Assembly: GCF_017654505.1 (NCBI RefSeq)
Contig: NC_054559.1
Span: forward strand, 8,684,281 to 8,748,280
Reading direction: 5' to 3'
DNA length: 64,000 nucleotides
Source of the DNA: Polyodon spathula
Lineage: Eukaryota > Chordata > Actinopteri > Acipenseriformes > Polyodontidae
Below the pieces are notes generated by a model. That model was not told where the DNA came from, did no database searches, and worked only from the letters and a program-made list of their open reading frames with translations. Below, piece by piece: positions 24,823-36,625 of the stretch. Both the position numbers and the translations under genes were made by a program. Numbering within the stretch: the stretch's first letter is position 1; every line of letters starts with the position of its first letter.

Positions 24823-26439
24823 ATTTGATTGATTTTGAAATATTACGATGCAAGACAGCCACTATAGGATCATTGCCTTTATTAAAAATGTGGACGGATT
24901 AATCTACCGATTTAATCAACTAATGCCCATAAATTAACAGTCCAAAAAAGGTATATATGTTTTTTTCCTTTATAAATTTTAAAAGCTTTGTTCTTTGTGC
25001 TGTCTGTTTTAAACATCTCTGTGTGTGTTTTCAGAAAGGAGAACCACCCTTGCCAAACCAAATTTAGTGAGTTGCAGTTATTTGTATTGTTTCTTATTAG
25101 TTTTTACATTTGAATGGGAGTTTCTTCCTTTCAGAAAAAAAAGTGAACATTTAACACCACATTTCTGAGAATACAACTTCTATACAGCAAAGTTTACAGA
25201 TCCTTATGCAAAGAGGTGCAGTACGTGTAGTAATTTATAGGAAAACCCTTTCATCCAGCTGTAATTGGTTTCTGTAGTACAACGAGCTGTAACTAATCAT
25301 TCTATGCCCCAGTCCATCCGGCATCTTACTTTTTAACTTTAGTGCTGGATTCATTTTTCAAGCTTTGTAACTTTATAGTAATGCAACCTACCTGCACTGC
25401 TGGAAATGGTAGAACTTACAAATAATAATAGCTGAAATATAATGAGCCCCTAATGGCTGATTTAAGAGAGTTTAAAATGCTTGCTCAGCCAACATGGTAC
25501 AAGTCAGAGGCTGCCAAAAATATTACACTGCATGAAGTGTTCTAAATTGCAGATCCTATCATAAGGTGACCAGGTTTTTAAGTCCTTAAACTGGGACAGT
25601 ATGGAAATATTGTGAATAACTCAACTGTTTTTATTTTCACTTTGGCAATGTTTGATCTACTATCATATTGAAAGGGAATGCAATGACTCATGCTGATATT
25701 CACAGTGGAATCTTTTACTTTGAAAACATTTTTTTTGTGAATAAATTTGCGGTTTGTCAGAAGCGTGAACGATGTAATACCAAACTACATTTTTTGTGTA
25801 TCCTTCAATATCCCATAATGATTTCTAATATGTTTTGGTGCTTGGACATTACAAATACAGTACTCAGAAAATGCGCCTGATGGAGTTGAAAACAGCTAGC
25901 AATGTTGCTGTACCATATACAATTTCTGAGGCTGTCTGTTCGTAACTTTAGTTAAATATGGATGCTCAGAAATTGTATTCTGTGAAGGAGTAAATTACAA
26001 AAAATAAATAAATTAAAAAACAGAGAGAGTAGCTCATACCCAAACAGCAATTAACAGTGGTAAACCTAGCCTCCATATTGACTCAGATTATCAAATTCAG
26101 AATAAAGAAGGTCAAGAAATACAGAGTAATATTATTTGTTTGTGACCTGCTATTTTGCCCAATTTTTGGGGGATGGAAAACAAAAAATGCCAGACAGAGA
26201 GCAAGTGCATAGCTTGGGGTTTAAATAGGGGTTTAGCAGATGTTACTGATAGGAAGGAAATAGGGGTGAGGAGCCCTCATTCATGTCTCCCAAGGCTACA
26301 AACAGGGAACAAAGTGTTTGGCTAATTTATTTATGCTTTTAGTTTTTATTTTAATTTGCGACCTGCAACTCTTTCTTTATAAAGAGCTTTATGATTATGA
26401 TGTCCATTATTACTGTTATTATTATTTATATTATATCAT
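24823..26439. other. Noncoding, nothing recognised
   Basis: AT-rich sequence with only short open frames (longest 25668-25880, plus, no domain). Confidence 0.5.
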
Positions 26440-27095
26440 AAGTTCGTATTGACCTGGAGGGTAAACGGGATAGCAGCTGCAAGCAATAAAAGCAGCTGCA
26501 ATCGTTTGCCAAGGGGTCATGCGTGATAGCATAAAGGGGCCAGAGAATCAGTAATCATTTCCTTCGCTTGGGTTTGCGCTTTAACCTGGAAGGACTGAGA
26601 GAGCTGCAGTAGTGACTGCCAGAGAAAGAAAAAGAGAACGTGAAAGAATATTCGTGAGTGTTGTGTTTGTTTGTATTGTCTGTTAGTAACTGTCTGTATT
26701 TATTGAACCACCAGACAGCTGACATGTATCCAGAGCTGTTGCCTTGGGCCAGCACAAGCCGGATAATCACTGCAACAATACAGTCACGAAATAACATTGT
26801 TTATCACCCACCACGAGCACGAAGGACTGGTGACCGCGTGTCGTATTATTGTGGGGCAGATACATCTGTGATTATTGTTTGGGACTGTATCCCTGTTTTC
26901 ATCTCTGTGCAATACACATTGTTGTGTATTGCCGGGATTTATTATTTGGTCACCTGACCCGGATTATAATTAAAACCACTTTCCAAACCGGATTACAATG
27001 GTCTGTGATTACTCCTGCACTGCATCACCTCTACACCTGTTCACAATCACCAGCCACTTTGCCACACACTGAATGTAGCCTTGCAGCCAAATAAT
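26440..27095 (+). mobile_element. Possible solo LTR or unclassified dispersed repeat
   Basis: This block is more GC-rich and complex than its flanks, and it contains GCAGCTGC repeated around AAGCAATAAAA. Open frames across 26555-27094 on both strands carry no recognisable domain. Composition and the absence of protein homology suggest a retroelement regulatory segment, but I could not define its ends. Confidence 0.3.
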
Positions 27096-29111
27096 ATTTC
27101 TCAAGAACAGGCAAGTATAGTCAGGGGTGCAAATTTGGTGCTATGATGCTACATTCTAGTGCCAGGGTACCTCATATGCTAGCAACATTAAATTCTGGAA
27201 CCAGTAGACATGTTTACATTTTTTTAGAATTCCTTAGCAACTATAGATTATGCTAGTTTATCACTGAGCCTGGACTACTCGCATCCCTTCCACACTCATC
27301 ATCATACCCAGGAGAGACGGTTTCTGTCGTGTGGGAAGTTTAACTGCAGAAACTGGTCGCAGACATGTCTTCGCAGGGCACTTTACCCAATTATCAATTA
27401 AATCAACAAGTCAAAAATGTGTGTGGGCAATATAGGGTTAACAAGTAATGATAAATGCATTTTACGTTTTTCAAATATTGTAAAATAATGTTCAAAAACC
27501 TCTTCATTCTACCGCAAAAAGTTAAACAGTTTTTTGCTGATTAAAAAAACATAATGATTTGAATACATGCATGTAATCACAGATTTAAGTTAAAACCTAA
27601 TCAGTTGTTGCAGCTAATGTGAATTTAATCCGCTAATACAATTCATCAACAATTTGTACAGCTTTCTTTCTGACTATAGAATGTAGCTGAATTCATGAGC
27701 TATTGTTTTGTTAATATGTCGAACATTTGAGCTACTCAGGTTTGCTGACTTTGGTTTCTTAATATTGCAATTTTAGTTTTAAGTGATAATACACATAAAT
27801 ATACAGCATACAATTGTGTCTAATACCATTTATCACTAAAAACTCATTCAAGAGTTGGGGGAAGAGTTGGTCACTTAACACCAGTAGGCTCTCTGGTGCT
27901 ATACTTTCAAAACAGTTTTGCACCAATTTTCAAAATAATTTGCACCCCTAATAGTCCTCCTAGTTTAGACAGTGAGAGTCTCTTTGTCTTTATTCTTTAT
28001 AAAATCCCCCAAGGGCTTTGCTCCTGGGCCCTACTTCCCCAAACCACTTGGCACTGGCAAATATGCGCCATGGCACCACATTGGATAAGCCTATAGTCCA
28101 CTCATTATTTCCTGTATGAGTCTAACCCTCTACAGTAAACTAACTAACTAAGAATGCATGTTTTATATAGCCAATTGGAAAATGGATCTTAGATTTCCTT
28201 TCACTTGATTGGTCATTAGAGGGCTTAAATCTCTGATAAACTATGTTTAATCACTGTTCCAAATCAATCCTCAGGAAAATACGTAAATACAGTATTTGTG
28301 TATATTACTTTGAAAATCTCTGCTCTTGTACACGCTCTCTGAATGTTGTCTGTCAATGTAGACTATTCTGCTTCCGCTCGGTCCTATCTATGTATTTAAA
28401 TTTAGTATAGCAAAAAATAAATAATCGAGAATAGTGTTTGCTATCAGCAACTAGTCTCAGATTTGAATGACGAGTTGAAATCAAACAAGTGGACACAATC
28501 TAATTACTTTCAGCAATTTTATTTAAGTATATCACAGTAACAACACAGGCACATCACATCTACTCTAAAGGCAGGAGAAGGAGGTTTTGACTTTATGAAC
28601 ACACACTGTGAACAAGTTGCTGAACAATCAGCACAATCACGATTAACACATATGGTAAATAACTAGATATTTTAAATTACTAAAACGTTATTTTATTTAT
28701 TTTGTTAATAAATGTTAGGACCTAATGATAACAAATACGGAAACATACACAAACATTCACTCAAAGTTAGCTGTACTTTTGTCCTTTACCTGTTTTACAA
28801 ACAGTTAACAAGCCATGCAAGCAGAAGCTTTTTTTTTTTTTTTTTTACTATTTGGCAATTGGAAGTAACCACGAAGCGTCCACTGCTGGGATGAAGCCTG
28901 AGTGGTTACAAGACAGATGGAATTCTGAGCAAACCGCATTACTCACAGAATAATGAGGAAAACATTTGTATTCATTAGCAATATAATAAGTGCTGCATAA
29001 AATTAAAAAAAAACAAAAAAACAAAAACAGAAAAGCTGTAAATGTTTGATTTATTTCTTTATTTTATTTTTATTATTATTATTTTTTTTTTTTATGTATC
29101 CATTTTCTAAT
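27096..29111. other. Noncoding, nothing recognised
   Basis: AT-rich unique-looking sequence; only a poly-T tract near 28829-28846 stands out. Confidence 0.5.
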
Positions 29112-29255
29112 AGCAATAGAACCCTCATAAGAGGGCTTTATCATCTGCTAAGGCCCTTCTTGTTCTGATAAATGCTCTCGCCTTCGGCTCTGGACATATA
29201 AGGTCACGATGGGCCTAGCCATAAGATAATGCCTTCTTTTTTGGGTTCTATTGCT
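29112..29255. mobile_element. 144-bp palindromic MITE
   Basis: A 13-bp perfect terminal inverted repeat AGCAATAGAACCC (29112-29124; complement at 29243-29255) continues inward as an imperfect palindrome: GGGCTTTATCATCTGCTAAG on the left pairs with the region GGGCCTAGCCATAAGATAAT on the right. There is no coding capacity. Size and structure fit a miniature inverted-repeat transposable element; the superfamily is undetermined. Confidence 0.65.
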
Positions 29256-30533
29256 TAAATATTGCATCATCCATCTTAATATGATAACTTTTTTTTTTAA
29301 ACACAGTGTTATCTCATTTCTCTCTGCATTTAAAAGATATGTATCTTCATTTTATAGTGTGAAATGTTTTGATCTATTCTTTTTATGTATCCAAATTGCT
29401 TAGTTTATTTTCCACTGCAATAGAAGTTTAATTTGGACCCATTATGGCTTGAAATCTGTGGGTTATTTGTTTTATAATGTGCGAATAAATTGACAGTATT
29501 AATGGAATGTAAAGTACATGGCCAAGTGTAGCTCAGACCTTATTTAAAAATGGCATGTTTATTTATATATACTGTACCATTATTTTTCTCTGGTGTCAAT
29601 GCTCAATCAATAGGGGGATCCAAATGTGCCCATTATATCAGCATGCAGCAGTATCTAAAGTTCATTGCAAGTTGCAGCAAGAAGTCCAGACATCTCAAAC
29701 AAATTTAATTATCATCCTTTATTTATGCCTCAATTCGTATCTAGCACAATGGGTATTTTTTTGCTAAGCATTCTCTACAGTTTTAAACCTAGGGGCACAA
29801 CTCCAGTGCTCGCATTAGCTAATGACAGCCTGTATTTTGATTAAGCATTTTTTCTTGTTTTGCTTTAAGCAAACTGAACAGAATGTTTGGCATTCTCTAT
29901 AATAAAGTTTTTTCCCCCTTGAAACTTCAGATCACCGTGCCGTGAGTATGGTGCATGAAAAGAATACATCACAGTACATCTATTTAGTGTTTGGCCTGTT
30001 TTAAGCCTCAGATGCTGTACATGTACTGCCCCTTCTGTTGCACTAAAGTAAATAATTAAACAGCAGCTCATTCATGAAGTGAAAGCTTGTGTGAAGCACT
30101 GATGGATAACTACAATATACAGACCAGCGTTGCTTTATGAAAATTGGAGAAACAGCAAACTGATGTTATGGATATCTCCGCTTATTACAGTGTTTGTTGC
30201 AATGAGGAATGACAGCTGCACAGTGTTCAGAGAATATAATTGAAATTAATTTAATGAAAATACATTGCTAGCCTACCTTAACTGTATTTTGGAGAATTAT
30301 GGCTGCATAAGGGCTTTTTTTTTAATTAACAAAGTGGTCTGCGTGTTTTGAATGATATGAAGTACTGTGATTTAATACACTACCCATATATTCATATAAC
30401 CATACACAATGTTCAGTAAAGGTGCTTCAGAAATGTATAAACATCTATTATTACTTTATAATAACTGATAAGCAACTTTTTCAATGGGCTCATTAACACC
30501 AGCAATAGAGCACGACCACATTGCGAGCTGTCA
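29256..30533. other. Noncoding; 30.08-30.26 kb is a possible conserved element
   Basis: The stretch 30080-30260 is balanced in composition and free of simple repeats, which is compatible with a conserved noncoding element, but that cannot be shown without comparison. The rest is blank. Confidence 0.3.
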
Positions 30534-30725
30534 AACTGAAAGGAAGTAGAGCAAGTTCCCCACAACAAGCAATATAGAACTTCACAGTCTTCACAATTCT
30601 CGTTTATCACACACTACCCCCTGCAGTATTTTTTATAATCTCTGGTGAGCAATTTTTTTTCCTGCCTGAGTTCTAAAGTTCTATATTGCTTGTTGTGGGG
30701 GACTTGCTTTACTTCCTTTTCAGTT
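30534..30725. mobile_element. Foldback element with about 49-bp inverted arms
   Basis: Arms at 30534-30582 and 30676-30725 are inverted complements with about two substitutions and a one-base indel (shared core CCACAACAAGCAATATAGAA). The spacer of about 93 bp has no recognisable content. It fits a small MITE or the collapsed termini of a larger element. Confidence 0.65.
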
Positions 30726-31194
30726 ATTCATTATTCTCATGACTGATATGCTTCAGTGCTGTTACTTTATGGAGTCAGAATCATTATTTGAATTGAGAGG
30801 GTGGAGTCTAAGTGCACAAGGTAAAGGTTTTGTGATTGATAGAAGCAGCACCAGCCAATTACAATGTGTTTTCCACTGCTTTTCGAAATGCGAAAACAAA
30901 ACACGGTGTTAAAACACCTGAGCTGCGCTTCAACAGGTACATGAAGGGAGAATCCATAGCCCGGTACCTTTTTCTGTGCCTGGAAGTTTTGCTGAACAAC
31001 AATAAATGTTTTATTTTGTAAAGATATGATAATATAGTATAGAATGTACAAGTGGCTGAGGATGGTATTGTTGTTTCATGTTGATGTCAAATGTACAGCT
31101 GATAATATGCAGACATAATAACTGCAGAAAGATGGAGCTAGTGTAAAAGAATTCAAATGTCATTTGAATGTAAACTGTGACATGTGTAAGCAAC

Positions 31195-31222
31195 AAAAAA
31201 AAAAAAAAAAAAAAAAAAAAAA
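31195..31222. repeat. Poly-A run (28 nt)
   Basis: A pure A homopolymer. No retroposed gene was recognised before it on the plus strand. Confidence 0.9.
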
Positions 31223-34200
31223 CCCACAGACAACTACATTTATAATTCAAACACATGCAGTCTATATACCAGTGGTCTCCATGGTAACCTTGGAATGAAG
31301 CATAACTGGCTTCCAAAACAGCCTTCTGCAAATGATTAGGTGCCAAAATTCAGTTTCACCTCAGATAAACGATCCTTGTGCGCCTAATTAGCTTGAGATT
31401 CTGATTCAGGTATAGCCACGTTTGACCATGCATGGAAATCAGGGTTAGAGTTAAGTTTACAGTAGGTAGGAATGGATGCTTTTTAGACTGTGGAAAGCCA
31501 GCCAGTTTCATAAATAAATGGGTAGCCATGCAATGAGAGATGGGTCAAAAAGGTCATGAAGTCATACATATCAGTCCAGACTGGACTTCAAAGTATAAGG
31601 ACCATAAAAAGAGTGCAATGTAATAGGCACCGGTTTGAGAGAAACAGGGCATAATTGATGGGCTGCTGTAAAGCATGTTTGATGTGTGATCTCGCTTTGA
31701 ACATTAATAAGAACAGTGCCTGGCACCCTACCTTTGATTGTGTGACCCATTAATCGTTTTCTCACATTAGCAGGGATCTCGTTGAATGACACATCTGTAT
31801 ACGATACGATGCAGTAGTGACCAATGTGTGAAAGAATCGATTCAACAGTGTTGAAGGAAGTAAGGCATGGCAAAGTACACATCTGGTAAAGCACTAAACA
31901 ACTACTTCAAACACTGATAAAAATGCTGGGAACAAGAAACTGACAAATGTGGACAAGCAAGGTTGTTTTACAATGTGTATGACAGCAATGGAGGCTAAAT
32001 TGAGATCCTCATACTAATTTGCGACCTGTTTCAAACCCAGTCATGCAGAAGTGAATTACATGGAGAGCTAATGAATTGGCTCTCTGCACCACCTGGTCCC
32101 TTCGAGATGTAAAATCTTAGTGCAGTAACAAATTCATTGAGTACCCTTAGGTCAGTCACTTGAACTTCAGTCTGTGTCACAGTGCACTGCATAGAAACTA
32201 AAACACATGTTTTAATGCAATCTTGGTGCAGTATATATCTATGTGTCCATTTTCAAATAACTCAATTGGTTCTTCTGTCTAGTAAACACACACATCATGT
32301 TACTATCTCCCCTGACAAATAACTGAATCCTTTACACATGTTATTAATGTCTTCAAAATGCTAACTACAAATGTAGACAATAATTTTGACTGAATCTGTA
32401 TAGTGGGGAGTTTATCACTTCTCCTGTAAAGAGTAGAATGTTCTGGAAAGTTCAAGATTAGTCACACTGCTGCCTTAATATGCATTAATAGGTTATTAAA
32501 AAGAAAGCAGCTCTCTCCATAACAATATTAACAAAAAGGCTGTTGGGTGACTGACTAAATCAAATCACTGTGCAAATTACTGTAGAAAAAGGCTTCAGGT
32601 TACAGCAATATTATAATACTCCTTATAATTTATTCATTTAGTTATCACTCCAAATGAATTATTTTTGCCGCAGACCAAATTTATGGGCCATGTGGTGATA
32701 AAAGTTATGATAAAGTAATTGTAACAAATCCTTAAGCGATCTCGAGACAAGTAAACATGCATTTAGATACTTTCTCAAGACACGCCTTTAGCCATGTATA
32801 AACAATACCTTACTATAATGATCTAGGGTGTTACCACAGTATCCAAGTGCAATCAAAATTTAGGTTTAAACATATGGATATAAATTTTACAGTAGTTATA
32901 GAATTCTGGCTATAAATATGATTGATTCATTCAGCATATGACTTAGTTTAGAGAATATTCAACCTTAATTCAATGTTATCATATATCAGTGCGTGTTTAA
33001 ACATACAAAAACAAAATGACAAATCTTGTTGAAAGTAAATACCTTATTTTATTAGTTACAAAAATAACAGTAGATTATGTTAGATTGTAGTAATTTGTCT
33101 TCAATGTATAATCAAGTATTATACTAAGTATGTTCAAGACAAATTAACCATATATTTAGCTGTTATTAAGATTCTAAATATATTCAGTATCAACAATGCA
33201 TTCATATTATATTATGTAATTCAACAGGTTAATATTACTTCATACTAAATTTAATCATACAAAAGATTTATGCACTATGGAAATTCATAAGTTATTTTAG
33301 TTACCAGTCCTTATGTGAAGAAAGTTGAAAGTCTCGCATGAAGAATTACTGTCTATAGCTTTCTCATGGTTAAAAAGTGTTAGCTTCAGTTTGTAGTCCT
33401 CTTCAGTTAAGGAATTTCTGAAGAAAAACAAGATGGCTTTTTTCTTCAGGACTCCATATCCCACAATGCAATAGTCACACTTCCTGTGTGCTTAAGATGA
33501 TGCTTGTAGAAAGAAAGCACCAATTCGAGTAGATTTAAAAAGCACTTTGGTATTAAATAACTTTTTTCTGTTTACTACTTTGTTTATTTTAGAATATTTT
33601 TAGTAGCAACAAAGTATTTTTATTGACCTTTTGAATTAAGATCTTTTCTTCACAAAGTTGTTTTCAGCAGCTATGATTTAGTTTTCGTGAAGTTAGAATA
33701 TTACGCTGTTGTTGAGTTTTCTCAACGATTCAGTCCAATTGCACACACATAGATGTTTCTGTGTAGCTTTTTCAAGAGTAGTATTGTTTTTTGAGGGAGC
33801 AAGAGTTCTTTGAGATTTTTCCTTTGACAGAGAGAGTCTTTCTTTCCATGCTGCAAGCATTTTTAAAACATTTGAGAATAGCTGTATCTCTCAAATTATT
33901 GTCATTCAATTGGTCGACTGCGAGTCATTCCATTGGTAAACTCAAGTAATTTTATTGGCTGTTTTAAATGAAAGCAGATGACATCATAAGTTCATCAAAC
34001 AAATACCCCCCATCTTCATTTGAACAAAAGGGTTGTAAATCACAGAAAATGCATTCAGTTAAAAGTACTCTATTGTGAAATAACTTTTCCTAAGTTATAC
34101 ATTTTTTTTACTTAATAATCACATTTCTATTTCCCTGATGTGATTCCATGCAATGCAGTACCATAATAAATCATATAAGTTCCATAATTATCATTCTAAT

Positions 34201-36221
34201 GTATTCATTGTTAATAAGTTTCCTGAATGATAAATTACTTAAGTGTTAGTGATTTAATTAAGACTTGTAATACACTAGATTTTCTATGTTTGTAAATTTA
34301 ATTTAATATTGTTTTTATAAGTTAACATAAATCACCAGCGAAGCCAATGCATTTTAATTACAAATTGAACCATCTCCATCATCCACCAAATGGTGGTATG
34401 ACAACATTTTGACCAGATATTTGTTACTGAATACACATATAGAGACATGATGTCTCATAAGAACTTTACATGGCCCTGTTATCAGCTTCAGGATACAAGG
34501 TGTAAACAAGCTGTGTTTGAAATTCAATACTTAGTTTTGATAACTATCTGAATGTTCTTAACAAAGTCAAGCCTAGCTGATCTTCACAGCGGGGATCTAT
34601 TATCCACTTAAGTCTGGCTGACCGACAAAGCAGGGATTCTTCCTAAACAAATTTCTTTAGTAATCAATGAGTTTGTCTTTATCTCTTGTTAGAAAACAGT
34701 CAATGGTATATTCTCATTTAAGCAAATATTACATTGTACTTGTTATATCAGAGCCAGTTGAAAAGTGTTTTACTATCCTGCTGAAAAAAAAGAAGTGTCT
34801 CTCTTGCTCACTGCTGATTCAGATGCGCTCCAGTCTACTGTTTGTCACAGAATGAAAGATTATTGTGAAATCCTGAGAGAGAGAGTTGTGCAAGTGTATA
34901 ATCAGGTGTAGAGAAGCAGTGGTTCCTGGCTAAAAAGTAGCATACGCTAAAATAAATCAGTGCCCATGTTTTTAATCTAAAATTATTGGATTATTAAAGC
35001 TGGATGCCTGCCCATGAAGCATTTACACAGGGTCATTAACTCTTTGCGACCTAAATAGAACAGGCTGTGAAGAAAAAAATACCCATTATGAAAATCAAGG
35101 TCAATTGTCAAGTAATGGGCAAACGAGACAGACTGGGCCGTTGTGGACTTATAAAGTGGTTTAAAATATTGTATGCTATATGCTCATACAGAGAAAAGAG
35201 AACAAACACAGTGGGTGGTGTGGATTAGGTTGTGCTTTGTTTCACTAACCTAGATTGTATCCTTTACAAAAGAACAATGGCAGGTATAATAAAATAATCT
35301 GGGAATGAACACTGCCAGGCTGTTTAGGCAACATGAGCATGCTGGGGCTGGCTATGTACGACAGACAAGGGTGTATCAAAAGGGCGTACTTTTGCTACAT
35401 TTTTTAACTGTGCAGCTGACTTTTAAAAACCAAATTAATAATGCATGACAAAGCAAACCTGCAACATCACCGAAGAGGTAAGAGAATTCCTTTGTGAATA
35501 TTTGCTTCTGGAGTTTGCCCATACCTGACATCACATTTTCAAGAAGACGTCGTACAAAATAATTGCGGCTGAGGATCAAAAATTATGCAGACTGACAACA
35601 TTATTGAGTAGATTCCTTATCGGTCAAAGAAAAGCTAAAATGTACTTCTGTGTAAACTGAGACAAGTTATTCTGCAGACTTAGATATCTGGAGGCCTGCA
35701 TGCCATTAGTTAGAAGTTTGTATTTGCCTATGCAAACCTATCACAGAATTTTGCACAACTGGCAATCTCTGTATCAGAACAACCAAGAATGAATGGTCAT
35801 GATTGGAGCACTTTGCCAAAACTTTATAGAGACACTCAAACTGTACTAGCTTGTCATGTGCCCATTAGTTCCCCAGACAACTTAACACTAGCACCACCAT
35901 AGCCGCTTTTTGAAGGGCTTTTGCAATTCAAATTTAAATATCTCTGCATCTGTGAATATCTCGTGCATGCCCGTTCTTAAATGTTACTAAATATTTGAAT
36001 GAAATACCCATACGGTGTTTTAGCGGCAGAATCGTAAAAATGAATCCATTATAAGCATTTGCTTCTTCAACAGCCAGACCCGCAGTTTATGCAGCATATT
36101 TAGATTAATATAATATAACAATTTAGTCTGGGCTTTGAAATAAAATCAAAGTCACTGTGAAAGAAAGTATTATATACTCCTGTTGAGTGCTGTAACACTA
36201 ATGAAAGTCATTCTACATATC

Positions 36222-36223
<2 letters not shown>

Positions 36224-36270
<47 letters not shown>
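36224..36270. repeat. (ATT)n microsatellite
   Basis: An ATT trinucleotide run of about 47 bp. Confidence 0.95.
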
Positions 36271-36272
<2 letters not shown>

Positions 36273-36527
36273 ACTATGTAACACAATTTTTGTTCTTGGG
36301 TAGTAAGTGTTATTTCCTAATTGCTTATGCCTCAAAAGTATAGAAAATGACTATTATTCCCCACAAACTTTGCTTTTGTGACCAGGACAGTGATATTTCA
36401 AAATAGCACTATTTCCAATGGGAAAACGGGCAAATGTGTGTCTTTTCGTTCACATAAAGTCAGAAAAAAGCAACATATGAATCCAAATGAACATGTATTT
36501 ATACTAAAGTAATACAAAAATGACTAT

Positions 36528-36625
36528 AAAAGATTTCGAAGTGAGTTGTTTTTCGAGATTTATGCTTATACTGTAAATACAGTATAATCGTAAATCTCGA
36601 AAAACTACTCACTTCTAAATCTTTT
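36528..36625. repeat. Near-perfect 98-nt hairpin with 2-nt loop
   Basis: The left arm 36528-36575 and right arm 36578-36625 (48 nt each) are complementary at about 44 positions, separated only by AA. Inner arm words are TTTTTCGAGATTTA and TATACTGTA. It could be a foldback MITE; as RNA it would form a long double-stranded stem. Confidence 0.75.

Larger units (their letters stand above)
30726..36527. other. Noncoding, AT-rich
   Basis: It holds a poly-A run and an ATT run. Open frames 31011-31346 and 31571-31894 (minus) have no recognised domain. I could not assign 33.3-34.9 kb to any repeat family. Confidence 0.5.

Noticed and set aside
31011..31346. 111-codon minus-strand frame with poly-Phe
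   Set aside because: The Phe run is a poly-A tract read in reverse; the rest shows no domain.
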